Source: Cytidiella melzeri (lineage: Eukaryota > Basidiomycota > Agaricomycetes > Polyporales > Irpicaceae). Taken from it: a DNA stretch of 64,000 bases. The notes under the pieces are model-generated. The model did not search any database and had not been told where the DNA came from. It saw only the letters and a list, made by a program, of their open reading frames with translations. A program made the position numbers and the translations under genes. The DNA lies in contig JABYQR010000145.1 in NCBI GenBank assembly GCA_022592445.1, positions 1-64,000 on the forward strand, given 5' to 3'. How positions within the stretch are numbered: the stretch's first letter is position 1; every line of letters begins with the position of its first letter. Shown here one piece after another: positions 23,596 to 34,521 of this stretch.

Positions 23596-24558
23596 GGAAA
23601 GAGGGAGAGAGCAGCATCGCGCTTTGCACTGGCTCGGTACTGTGCTAACGGCAACTCCCGTAGGTACATTCACGTGACCGTGTTTTTATGTCATCATCCT
23701 GTGCCGGCGGCTTCGTATGTTTTTAACCAAGTTCATATTGAACCACGCTGTTTCCAACTTGAAGGCTCAAGCCTCCAAGCAGTGTACGGTGGTGCTATTG
23801 GTAGACTATTTCCCTAGTATTGAGAACCCTCGACACCCGCCAACCGTACGTGTTATGCTCTGCCAGATTTTCGAAGGGCCTTTTCTCTAACTCGGAGTCT
23901 TGTGGACGCGACAGAAGTTGGTTATTTCAATTGCATTGCCATCTCATGCTCGCCCGAGACCGTGTAGCCCGGTGACACGCAGATCAGCGAATGAGAGGCG
24001 GGAATGAGACGCGGTGCTCTCATCTCAGCTGGCATCTACGTGGTAGTAAAGCGCGTATGCGGTAAGCTTTTGCGGAACAACGCCGACACGTCCTTGTGCC
24101 ACTGTTACAAGTTACTGGATTATGTCTGCAAAGCTACTTGTCAACGATCAGTAAGTCCACAGTCCATCTTCACCTCAAGCAAGAAGCTGATGAAGCGGCT
24201 TTATCTGTCATACAGCTGATGTTTGTGCGCTTCAAGTAGCTGGCCATCAGCCTCCAGAGCGAGCATTGGCAGCTTCATATCCGAGTCTCCTCAAACGTGT
24301 CCTACTCTCAACCTTCTCTCACTATTCTACTGCTTTGGCGCCCCCGTGTTGAGACCGACAACCCCAGCCGTGGCACGGAGAGTGACCCAGTGTGTAAATC
24401 CAGTCATTCATTCCTAGAGATCATCTGTGGCAAACTCGCATAATGAGACGCTAGTCAACGCTTCGGTTACTCTCGCATTTCAAGGTAGGAGATAAGGGTG
24501 GCCACACTGAGGGAGCAAATGTGGAAGTGCCAACCCCGATCAAGCGCTGAGGACCAGG
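23596..24558. other. Intergenic region between divergent genes
   Basis: About 1 kb shared by the LRR gene (minus) and the CYP505 gene (plus). Short frames at 24004-24219 and 24223-24417 show no family resemblance. Nothing else recognised. Confidence 0.5.
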
Positions 24559-24624
24559 TATAAAGGCACGACGGGGAGGTACTGTTGCAGCAGCAGCAGC
24601 AGCAGCGACAACAACAATAACAAG
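24559..24624 (+). promoter_or_regulatory. CYP505 core promoter: TATAAAG and CAG/ACA-repeat leader
   Basis: TATAAAG begins at 24559. The short leader before the ATG at 24625 contains six to seven CAG triplets (about 24588-24607) followed by an ACA/ATA-rich run. The triplet run is untranslated here and so is free to vary in length. Confidence 0.55.
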
Positions 24625-27600
24625 ATGTCTCAAGCTATCCCCACTCCCCCTTCCATCCCTTTTCTCGGTCATGTCACCTCCCTCGAGAAAGAGGTGCCCT
24701 TGCGCTCGCTGATCCTTCTCGCAAACCAATATGGCGAAATATACCAGCTGAATATGATGGGCCAGCAGCTCTCGTCGTCCTCCTAGAACCATTCCTGACA
24801 TCTAACTGCAGGTACGAAAGTCGTGGCTATCAACACTCGAAAGCTGTTACACGAGGTCTCCGACGAAAAACGTTTCCGAAAGACGCTCTCGACACTCACA
24901 TGGGAGGTCCGCAATGCTGTTGCCGATGGTTTGTTCACGGTGAATTTTACCCTCCTGCCCGATATGCCTCAACATTGACCTCGTCTCTCAACCCAGGCCG
25001 ATGTGCCCAAGGAACAAAACTGGTATATTGCTCGTAAGCATTCACACACCTGCAAAGGAGCCGAGAGCCTAATGGAGCTATATAGACCGTATTTTGATGC
25101 CTGCCTTCAGCACCATCAACGTGCGCAACATGTTCGACGACATGGTTGACGTTGTCACGCAGCTCACCACTAAATGGGAGCGGTGCGTTTCTCTTTCATT
25201 TTCACTCGTTGCAGTCATTTGAAATAACTGCTACTTTCTCAGGTTCGGTCCCCATTACAAGCTTGATCCCACACAAGACTTTACAGCGCTCACGTTCGAG
25301 GCGATCACCTTGTGCGCAATGTCGTACCGGTACGCTCTAACCTTTACGCGTTCACTGCAACAACGTTGACTGACCTCACCGACAGTATGAACTCGTTCTA
25401 CGTAGTAAGCTCTCACTCGATACTATTACTCCTCACATGACAGATAATCTCTTGCAGGAAGGTGTACACCCCTTTGCGCAATCAATGGCAGATTTCCTCG
25501 TCGAGAGCGGTAACAGATCCAAGAGGCCGGGCATCGTGAAGAGCATGATGGTCAGCACAAACGCCAAATATGAAGCCGACAAAAACGTGATGCTCAAGTG
25601 TATCAACGACAGTGCGTGTGCATGTATATGCGTAGCGTTGTGGTGCTGAACCGTTTTAGTCTTGGAAGACCGCAAAGCGAACCCAAAGGAGAAAAACGAC
25701 ATTTTGAACCTTATGCTGACGGGCAAGGATAAAGAAACTGGGGTTGGGATGTCTGATGAGAGCATTAGGAACAATGTAGGTACTCACTGTGCGAGTTTGT
25801 AATTCTGTCAAATCTAACATTTTTCTCTTCGTGAAGATGCTGACCTTTTTAATTGCTGGTGAGTGATACCTCGTGCTGGGTATGTGACTAACTAAGGAAA
25901 CAAACGCGCTCATGCAGGGCACGAGACAACATCTGGTACTATACGAGTCTCAACATCCTTGAGTATCCGGCCTACTCACTCAATTCTATCTCCAGGAATG
26001 TTGTCCTTCATCTTGTACTACCTTCTCAAGAACCCTGAAGCCATGCGAAAGCTCCGGGAAGAAGTGGACACTAGAATCGGCCAACGCGCGATGACCGTCG
26101 ATGACGTTCACAAGCTTCCATACCTCATCGGCAAGTTCAATCTCCATCCCTTCTGTTCCCAATGCTAAAATCATTCAACCCTCTAGCTGTGATGAGAGAG
26201 ACCTTACGGCTGGCACCTCCCGCGCCTCTGCGAGCTGTGACGCCCCTCGAAGATACAACGCTGGATGACGGCAAGTGGGCGGTCGAAAAGGACCCTAGCA
26301 AGATCTGGTGCAACATCTTTGCCATCCAGCGTGATCCAGCCGTTTGGGGCCCTGACGTCAGTCATCATTGTCTCGGTTTTGGTTATACGAAGTCGTCTGA
26401 ATTTGGGTCGCATGATAGGCCGAAGAGTTCAAGCCTGAACGTATGCTAGACGGGAAATTCGAAGCTGCTCCGGTGCGACCACGTCTCTTCCTGTCAATAC
26501 TTGCCGTTGTGACTGACATATATGCATGACCATTCTCTCATAGCCTGATGCATGGCAGCCATTCGGCTATGGCATGCGAGGCTGCATCGTAAGCTCTCTC
26601 CCCTCTACATCCTTACTTGAACCAACTGACATACACACACACACGCACACCAAAAAGGGCCGTCCATTCGCATGGCAAGAAGTCCAAATCGTGATGGTGT
26701 ACCTCATGCAACGCTTCGACATCGTCCTTCACGACCCCACCTACGATCTCAAACTCAAGCAAACACTGACCATCAAACCGAAAGAGTTTTATATCCACGC
26801 TATACCCCGGTCGGACAAGGCACGGATCGTCGCGACGCCTTCCTCGGTGTTGCTGAGAGATCATTCCAAGGAGGTCAGTAGAGTACCAAACGTAGCAGCC
26901 ACAACTACGGGAGATGACAGGAAGCCGTTGTACGTCTTGTACGGATCCAACACTGGCACCTCGGAGGCGTTCGCGCAGAGGATCGCGGCGGACGCAGCCA
27001 GCCACGGTATGCTATTCATCCCAACTCTCTTATGTTGATGATCGGGACCACTCTAATCATCCGAGTGACTCGTCAGGTTTCCGAGCGTCCATCGGTACGC
27101 TCGACTCCGCCGTCGGTCACCTCCCCACAGACGGCGCCGTCATCATCGTCACCGCCTCCTTCGAAGGCAAACCAGCCGACAACGCCGCCCATTTCGTCGA
27201 GTGGCTTTCCTCTTCCTTGACGACAGAGCTCGCGGAGGTAAAGTACGCAGTGTTTGGTTGTGGAAACAGAGACTGGTCCGCCACATACCAGCGCATTCCG
27301 ACGCTGTGCGATGACCTCCTCGCCAAACGCGGTGGGAAGAGGATTGTGGAGCGCGGGGAGGGCGACGCTGGGTCGGCAGAGTTCTTTGACGCGTTCGATA
27401 CGTGGACTGTTGGGCTTTGGAAGGCACTTTCCGAGGTGAATTTTCTGTTTACAGTCAAGCGCATAGTATTCTGAGAGAAATGATTTTCTTGCATCTTAGA
27501 TGTATGGTGCGACTTTCTCGGCGGACAATGCCTCACTTGGCGTCGAAGTCAAGACGCTCGATGCAGGAACAGGTCGCGCGGTGATCCTGCGCCAACCGGA

Positions 27601-29105
27601 CGCTGCTCTGGGCACTTGCGTTGAGAACAGGGTGTTGACTGCACCTGGAGCCCCGGTCAAGAGACACATCGGTGAGAGGTTTTGTTGTGGTAACCTATTC
27701 AAGCCGAAGTGACGACTTGGCTTCAGAGTTCGATCTTCCCGAGGGTGCAAGCTTCCGTGCTGGAGACTATCTCGCTATGTATGACTCTTCCAATTGTATT
27801 TTATCAATACTAATCGAAGTGTGCGTATAGCTTGCCCGTCAACCCTGCCCGTGATGTCGCAAGAGTGCTCTCTCGTTTCAATCTGTCGGGTGAACAGGAG
27901 GTATGCACGTACTTTGCCTTCCTTATTGATATTGATATGTATGAAATATACTATAGATCTCTATCACCACAAATGGCCCTTCCCCACTTCCCACCGGTCG
28001 CCCTATCAACATTTCCTCCCTCCTCAGCGGTTATGTTGAGCTCGCCCAGCCTGCGACAACCCGTGACCTCCGCATCCTAACCGAAGCCGCAAAGACCGCT
28101 TCCGAGTCAACCTTCACCGCCCTCCAAACCCTCGCCTCCACCTACTCCACGGCCGTCCTCGCCAACCGCATCAGCGTCCTCGACATCCTCGAATCCTACC
28201 CGGACATTCCCCTCCCTTTCTCCTCCTTCCTCGCCCTCCTCCCCAGCATGCGCGTCCGCCAATACTCCATCTCCTCCTCTCCGCTCTTCAACCCAACCCG
28301 CGTCTCCCTCACCGTCAGCGTCCTCTCCTCTCCCTCCCTCCTCCACTCCTCCCCTGTAACCTCCAAAGAACAAGGACAACAACATCATCCACCACCCCCG
28401 TTCCTAGGCGTCGCATCCACCTACCTCGCCTCCCTCACCCCCTCCACCAAAGTCCAACTCGCCGTCCGCCCCTCCCCCGCTTCCTCAGGCTTCCACACAC
28501 CCACAGACCTCACCCTCCCCCTCGTCATGTTCTGCGCCGGATCAGGTCTCGCCCCCATGCGCGGCTTCCTCCAAGAACGCGCACTCCAAAAACAAAGCGG
28601 ACGCACCGAGGAGGTCGCAACGAGCTTCTTGTTCTTCGGATGTCGTTCCCCGGCGGAAGACTACTTGTACGGAGAGGAGGAGTTGAAGACGTGGAAGGAG
28701 ATGGGCGTCGTGGATGTCAGGCCGGCGTTTTCGAGGGACGCAGCGGCGTCGGAGGGGTGCAAGTATGTTCAAGAGTATGTTGTCCTTCAGTCAGTCGATT
28801 TGAAGTCTAGATGACTGACTCGCGTCGTTTGCGGCAGTCGAGTGTGGCATGACAGGCAGGTTATCGTCGAAGCGTGGAGCAAGGGAGCAAAGGTCAGTTG
28901 GCTGATTCGGAGTTCCGTTCACTAACAAGCACTCATCTATTCGTTTTGCAAGCTGTACGTGTGCGGCTCTGGCAAGATGGCGACGGCGGTGAAGGGGACG
29001 TTAATAAAGATTTTGGAGGAGAATAGGCAGCTCGATGCTGCCTCGGCCAAAGCCACTTTCAACGAGATAATCAACGGGAGATTTGCGACGGATGTTTTTG
29101 AATGA
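24625..29105 (+). CDS. Self-sufficient cytochrome P450 fused to P450 reductase, CYP505 (P450foxy) family
   Basis: A single reading of 22 exons gives a P450-CPR fusion with no N-terminal membrane anchor, as in CYP505/P450foxy and BM3. P450 part: AGHETTS I-helix motif, RETLRLAPP (ExxR), FKPERM, and heme loop FGYGMRGCIGRPFAWQE with the Cys ligand. Reductase part: FMN loop LYGSNTGTSEAFAQRIA, FAD motif RQYSISSSP, CAGSGLAPMRGFLQER, NADPH-site FFGCRSPAEDYLY and LYVCGSGKMA, and a C-terminal GRFATDVFE. Known role of the family: NADPH-dependent subterminal hydroxylation of fatty acids or similar substrates, usually in the cytosol. All key residues are visible, so it is probably functional. Two introns appear to have GC donors: 26131-26186 (G|GCAAGT, a perfect GC-AG consensus) and 24761-24811 (GG|GCCAGC, a weak one). 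If the latter is not spliced, the protein stops after about 53 codons. The intron near 26632 contains an (AC)n run. Confidence 0.92.
24761..24811 (+). other. Putative GC-AG intron 1 of CYP505 (weak donor)
   Basis: Exon 1 ends ATGATGG and the next exon starts GTACGAAAG; joining restores LNMMGTKVVAIN, the family's usual sequence. The donor is GCCAGC, far from the GCAAGT consensus. Branch sequences CTGAC and CTAAC and acceptor TGCAG are good. No GT donor nearby gives the right phase, so a mutated donor is an alternative. Confidence 0.55.
26131..26186 (+). other. GC-AG intron in CYP505
   Basis: Donor G|GCAAGT and acceptor CTCTAG. Splicing gives KLPYLIAVMRETLRL across the ExxR helix; reading through would interrupt it with a stop. 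Confidence 0.8.
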
Positions 29106-29804
29106 GCAAATGTTCCATACGGTTACGATTCGCACTGCATACCGTGTACTGCAAATTGAACCCTATTTCGTTTTCCGTAGTCTCAGTCCTAGACGTCTAG
29201 CCTGACTTTCTAAACAAGGCAGGAGAAAGAAGCCTAGACCTCTGGCGTAAATGGACGGGCGCCTCACGGTCACTCCCTCATCTTTTTCTTCTCCTCGAGT
29301 ACATATTCAGGGCGGCATAAGATCTAGACCGCAGCTGTAGGATTATGGGGTTGGTGTTCAAGAGTTCAGCTGATCACTCCCCCATCAAAGAATTCGATGC
29401 AATCTCTGACAAGATGCCCAAATTGATCTGAGCAAGTCTTTCGTCTCCTCGTGCCCTCTCGTGTGCCCCTTCTGTATGCTTAAGCTGTCACCCCCAGTCA
29501 GCTTAGCACTACTTGTGTTCAGCTGTTTGCGAAGATATTCCCGTTCATGCACAATTATACCTGGAGCGCGTGCATGTATAACCCAAGTAAGCAATGCCGC
29601 GAACTGACGGGATTGAACTCTACCGTGCGATATCACTGGCGTCGTGGTACTCTACTATGTCTACTTCTCGCAGCCAATATTAATAAATGCGTGTATAATC
29701 TGACGTTTATATGTCGTGTGTATCAAGATATCATAACAGAGTCAATTGATAACAATGCGATTTACAACATTACACCGTGCACTTTCACTGTTCATTAGGT
29801 TGGT
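29106..29804. other. Intergenic, convergent 3' flanks
   Basis: Lies between the 3' ends of CYP505 (plus) and the Con-6 gene (minus). Short frames only; nothing recognised. Confidence 0.5.
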
Positions 29805-30179
29805 TTACATAGCGCCTTTGTCCTCGAGAACGGCGCGAGAGTGCTCTTTGGCCTCCTCAGAGACGTTCGGGTCTGTAATCAATGTCAATGACTATAGCGG
29901 TCAATCATTGATTATTGTGCCCTTACTCTTCAGGGTAGCTTTGTGGCCGCCAATGACGTTGCCTTCATTCTTCGCACCGCCACGGTCCTCCTTGTAAGCC
30001 TGAGTCTCGGGATCAGCCTCGAGCTCTTCAACGACTTGGCGGGAGTGCTCCTTCGACTCCTCAGAAGTGCGAGGGTTGTTAATGTTAGCCTAAAGTCGCA
30101 TGCATCAGGACTTGCGCGATACGATAGACAGAGGAGGCCAGACCTTGTGGCCGCCAATGACGCGAGTGGGTTCAGACAT
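29805..30179 (-). CDS. Conidiation protein 6 (Con-6) family, 88 aa
   Basis: Three exons: 30144-30179, 29927-30089 and 29805-29872 (89 codons with stop). The protein has the Con-6 duplicated motif: HKANINNPRTSEESKEHSRQ near residue 12 and LKNPNVSEEAKEHSRAVLE near residue 62. Each copy is preceded by a VIGGHK segment. Small, hydrophilic, highly charged Con-6 proteins are induced during conidiation, stress or late growth in fungi; the molecular role is not established. The first intron has an unusual donor (GTCTGG) but keeps phase and matches the family. A strong TATATATA lies at about 30258-30265 on the minus strand, about 80 bp upstream, in keeping with inducible expression. Confidence 0.85.
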
Positions 30180-30551
30180 TGTGAGAAAGTTGTAAAGTTG
30201 GTTGAGTGGATGAGAGAGGCGGTTGAGTTGTGAAATTTGGGGGCTGAACTGGCGGGGTATATATACGTTTTTCGAGGCTCGTCAACGTCACCGGTCACCT
30301 ACGTTTCATCTGACGACATTGCAGCTTTTACCGAAGGAAAGTCTCCACCGCGCGCACTGAATCGACGCGAATCGAACGACGTGCCATACCATATGAGGAA
30401 GGAGTATTTCCTTTTCTGATCTATGCCGTCGCATCACGTCGTGTTTTTCTTGACGTGTTGTGAACGACGAGAGGCGGAATTTGGAGCGTCCGTCGTCGAC
30501 TTCCGCGGGCGGATCCTGTAATCCAAACACGTGACATACGAGCTTTCTCTT
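30180..30551. other. Intergenic region holding the Con-6 promoter
   Basis: About 370 bp. It contains the minus-strand TATATATA at 30258-30265. The rest is without recognised features. Confidence 0.5.
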
Positions 30552-31076
30552 TCAGACAGTGCGTACATGGATCTCGTCGCTCGGCCGTCTCCTCCGTCTC
30601 CCCCTCGCCTTCCGCTCAAATTCCCCGCTCTCAAAGTCAAACACCGTGCTCTCAGCCACCTTGTCCAGTATCGACGCCACGAACGCCAGGTGCGCAGGGT
30701 CCTTGTCGAGGTAGTAGTCGCGCTCTGCTAGCGACCGGAAGGTGACTACAAACGCGTGCTAAATCACAGCAACAAGCTCAGTACGCATACAAGCACACCG
30801 AAGAAAGCGCACCTCTAGCCCGTGCCCCCTCCCCTCTGGCGACATGAACGAGCCCCCATCCAAAGACAGGATATAGCGGGAACCGTCCGGCAATCGACAC
30901 GCGTCCTTCAACCCGTGAAAAGCAGAGGCGACGTCGTTCTTCGTGGACACCGACAGGGTTGGGTGGTATCGAAACATGACCATGTGGACGATCGCTCCCC
31001 TGCTCGGAATTCACCTTGCGAGTCAGCAACCTACACACGTACATACCTCGAGTCAATCCAAAACATACTTTTTCAT
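30552..31076 (-). CDS. Stress-responsive A/B-barrel (Dabb) domain protein, 133 aa
   Basis: Three exons: 31069-31076 (only 8 nt, ATGAAAAA), 30813-30999 and 30552-30758; 134 codons with stop. The protein reads MKKGAIVHMVMFRYHPTLS, then DACRLPDGSRYILSLDGG, then HAFVVTFRSLAERDYYLDKDPAH. This is the Dabb fold (dimeric alpha-beta barrel): the VHMVMF strand, a central loop and the F.S...R..Y..DPAH helix are all present. Members are small soluble proteins; some are stress-induced, others bind small molecules or act as cyclases. Here the function is unknown. The C-terminus adds an Arg-rich tail (RKARGRRRRRP). The tiny first exon is supported by a GTATGT donor, a GCTGAC branch and an in-phase acceptor at 31000. 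Confidence 0.8.
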
Positions 31077-31454
31077 TGGGAAGAACGGTGCCTTCGTTGG
31101 CGAGTGACGGCCGAACGTCGTGTACAGCAAACAAACCGTGGTGAGTGTCGTGAACGCGAGACCGAGTTTGAGAGCGAAAGGAGAGTGCAATAAAGACATT
31201 GTTTGTTCCGGTCGTTAGATTAGTTAAATACTCAGAGTTGTGGGCATCGACGACTGTGTGCTGGACGTGGTGGCCAAAGCGAAAGACCTCGGATTCACTT
31301 GCCTCGTGTATGATCCTCAGGTACACCGGCCCGGGGATGTTTAATAGATATTGCAAATGAAATCTATGTAGAGCATATCTAATAAAATGACCAGTGCATA
31401 GCTAGAGCTACAGGTAATCTCCAGAAGAAAACAAAAACACAAAAACACATACTC
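31077..31454. other. Intergenic, Dabb gene promoter side
   Basis: About 380 bp. A 192-codon minus frame (30778-31356) overlaps the Dabb gene in another frame; its upstream part looks non-coding. Nothing else recognised. Confidence 0.45.
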
Positions 31455-32585
31455 CTACGTCTCCAATCGAAACCATGCCGGCAGCAACCTCCACATCTTC
31501 ACCCTCTCCCTCACCGCCCACGACTCCAACGCCCTCGCACACGGCTCACACTCTGAAAATTCCGCACTCTTCAGCTGCCCGAGCTCTTCCGCCACATACA
31601 GCGGGTCCGCGCACCCCTTCTCCCGATCAAACAGGTAGTGCTGCGTCGCCAGCTGTACTAGCTCCGAGAACTCCTTTCGACACGCCATGGCAGACGTGCA
31701 CGACGCCCGTCGACGGTGCGCGTTGATAACACCGCTCGGCAATGGCGACGAGTGGCCCCCACTGGTCTTGTGCCGATGGTCCCTGTGGCAAATCGTACCC
31801 ATGGAATGAATGAGAGTCGATATGCATTGTTGTGACGCCTCCTTGCCGAGCACGAGGCACTGAATATCCGTCAGTGACATCGTCGGCACCGTCGCACCCG
31901 ACACGCCTCTGAGAGCTTCTTCCACCGCCGTCTGTTCAAAAATCTGAGAAAAATGGTATCGCGAAAGGTCGTAGAACGCGGAGGGGAGTAACGAGGGTGC
32001 GTTGACTTCTCTCGCGAGGTTGATCACGTCCTATCCCCAGCATGAGTATCAGCATGAACGACTAGAATGAAAACTCACTATAGGCGAAGGATACCTCAAC
32101 GCATGCTGACACCCTCCCTCCACCTCCCACGCACTCGCCACCTCCTCCCTCACATCCCACCCCTTCAGCGTGCCCGGCCACGCCACCTCCAAGTGCCTAA
32201 TCGCCTCCTCCCTCAACGAATCCACCATGTACTTGGTCGCAAGCCGCAAAATCCCAGAGACGACACGAAAGTCCTCCCGGTCATTGTTCCCAAACGAAGG
32301 ACCGTCGTAAAAAGCGACGAGCAGGTTCGCGACGTCCGTGGCGGAATCTTGCAGGACAACAAGAGGGCAGCTGCAGTCCTCATCTGTAGAGCTGGAGGAA
32401 GAGGGCTGAGGGAGTGTGAACATATCATGAAAGAACAACGACCTCCTCGCCAACACAGATGTATGCACGCGGAACTGTGTCAGCTCCGCCTGCAGCACGA
32501 TCGAACCATCCGCGAACCACAGGTCTGGATGGCGCGTGTATTCTGGCGACGGTGCGTTTCCTGGTTGTAGGCTGTGAGTCGACAT
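31455..32585 (-). CDS. BTB/POZ domain protein, about 360 aa
   Basis: Two exons, 32079-32585 and 31455-32030, with a GTGAGT donor and GGGGATAG acceptor (361 codons from the ATG at 32585). Upstream in-frame ATGs at 32597 and 32669 are possible. The BTB fold: HPDLWFADGSIVLQAELTQFRVHTSVLARRSLFFHDMFTLPQPS, then VVLQDSATDVANLLVAFYDGPSF. This is followed by ATKYMVDSLREEAIRHLEVAWPGTLKGWD and a C-terminal half with LPSAFYDLSRY and Cys/His pairs (ICHRDHRHK and CADPLY). It is a close architectural relative of the gene on the opposite side of the shared promoter. Specific function unknown. Confidence 0.82.
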
Positions 32586-33225
32586 CGTAGTCAACATTGA
32601 GTGGCTCGTTGGACAAGGCGTAGTACGCGCACAAGTTTGCCGTTCAATGACATGCAAGGCCCAGGGCAATCACTATCAACAGTCAACAGTCAATGACCGT
32701 TGCTGCCGTACAGCCGATTGAATGATACTGTCACGGAATCGTTCGTCAATTCTTGAGAAACCCTCCTCTCCTCACTGTAACATACCTTTGCCTTTGTACC
32801 AAACACGAGTGGGGACGATCCAAGCTGCACAATAGCCGACATATCAAGATGATCGCGGCAGGGCTGGTCGCCCAAAATGGCAGTTGTGGAAGTTGCCGAC
32901 TCAAAGCTTTCATCGATCTACAACGGAATGCCACTTGAAAGTCTGCAATGCGTGGCTGACCATTGAGCTTTCTAGAAATGCTGACCCGCGTTCCCATCCA
33001 AAGACCTGACAAACTGTTTACAGAAACTGGTCGGCGGATATGTCGCCGGGGAGGTTGACTGACACCAGTGCAACACACTCGTCTGCCAGCCCAAGCTGAC
33101 AACCGCACTCGACTCGAGCCTACAAAACAAAAACCGGCACACAGATCGTGTACTTCCTCTGCTTTGTTCAGCTCGTCGCTCTCTCCGTCGTCTTTCCTTC
33201 TTGCTTCAGGAAACTCAAAGCTATC
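32586..33225. promoter_or_regulatory. Shared upstream region of a divergent BTB gene pair
   Basis: About 640 bp separates the two start codons. No other gene is supported. A pyrimidine-rich stretch (33160-33210) lies just before the plus-strand start. Confidence 0.5.
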
Positions 33226-34401
33226 ATGTCAAACACTGCCCTTTGCCGCCTAGGCAGCCTCGTTCTCTCAGACTTTTGGTTCGCCGACGGGAACATCATA
33301 CTGATATCTGGTCACGCAGCATTCAAGGTCCACCGTGGACAGCTCGAACGCCATTCGGAAGTCTTCCGCGATTTGTTCTCTATCCCTCAACCTCCGGTCC
33401 AAGATCTCATAGAGGGATGCGCCTGGGTCGAGCTGTACGATCCTCCAGGCGACATCCTCTGTCTCCTCAAAGCGCTGTATGATGGCCTGTAAGTCTCTAA
33501 TATCCCCACCACTCTACCCACAAACTAAACCGCCCCCAAACAAAGCTACTTTGCCAAATCAAACGCTCGAAACTTCCCCGTCATCGCCGCCGTCCTCCGC
33601 CTCTCAACCAAATACCTCATCGACCACCTCCGTCTCCGCTGTCTCACCCACCTCACCTCAGACTGGCCTTCGACCCTCGAAGGATGGGACGCCCGTGAGA
33701 AACAAGCCGTCGACGCCAACGGCCAATACAGCCCACGCGACGCCTGCCCGCACCCCATCCTCATCATCCAACTCGCAAAAGAAATGGACCTCTCCCACCT
33801 CCTCCCGTCCGCATACTACGACTTATCCCGTTACGGCCCCCGCCGCATCGTCTCCGGCGCCCCCGTCCCCGTCTTCACCCTCCCAGACCACTCAACAACC
33901 CCCACGACCCCGCCAAACAGCGTCTCTCCAGACCCGGCGCTCAAATCAACCCTCCACCTCTCCCGCCCAGACCTACACATGGTCTTCCTCGGCCGCGAAG
34001 CAGGCCAACGCTTCCTCTCCTCCTTCATCGCCGCCGAACTCACAAACCGTCCCATCTCCGCCGACTGCACCAACCGTCAACACGACCACGGCCGCGCTTG
34101 CCGTGAATCCTCCTACTACGTCATGCTCAACGTCCTCCGCGCTGTAGGCGGGATCACACACGGGCGGGACGCAGACCCGTTGTTCACGCTCATGCAAGCA
34201 GTCGAGATGCTTTCTCGTACGGACTTTACGGACGGCGAGAGACGGTGCGGGCTCAAGATTTGTGGTTCCTGCAAGGCGGATTTGAGCGAATGTGCGGGGC
34301 GCGCGAGGAAACATGTGTGGACGCTCATTCCAGAGTGGTTTGGGCTGACAAGTACGGATGTCCTCAGTCCCGACTTTTCGGAGGTTCTGGAGAAGGCTTG
34401 A
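33226..34401 (+). CDS. BTB/POZ domain protein, 372 aa
   Basis: Two exons, 33226-33488 and 33546-34401 (373 codons with stop), with a GTAAGT donor and AAACAAAG acceptor. The ATG at 33226 (MSNTALCRLGSLVLSDFWFADG) is chosen because the BTB fold begins right after it; an earlier in-frame start at 33148 would add 26 hydrophobic residues. BTB: SDFWFADGNIILISGHAAFKVHRGQLERHSEVFRDLFSIPQPP, then VELYDPPGDILCLLKALYDGL. The C-terminal half has LSTKYLIDHLRLRCLTHL, LLPSAYYDLSRYGP, LSRPDLHMVFLGREAGQRF and a Cys-rich end (CGLKICGSCKADLSEC). The intron position equals that of the divergent neighbour, so the pair probably arose by inverted duplication. Role unknown. Confidence 0.82.
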
Positions 34402-34521
34402 GTTTTTTATTTGTGTTTGCTGTTGGTGAGATGTGTCGAGTTGTGCTGCTTGCGAGGATCAGTTGAATTAGTTGTTCTTATGTGCGCATTTATTCGAGAA
34501 GTTCACATCTCAAGTAATACA

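Noticed and set aside
24580..24620. CRISPR-like or satellite repeat
   Set aside because: It is only a short CAG/ACA triplet run; no spaced repeats exist in the window.
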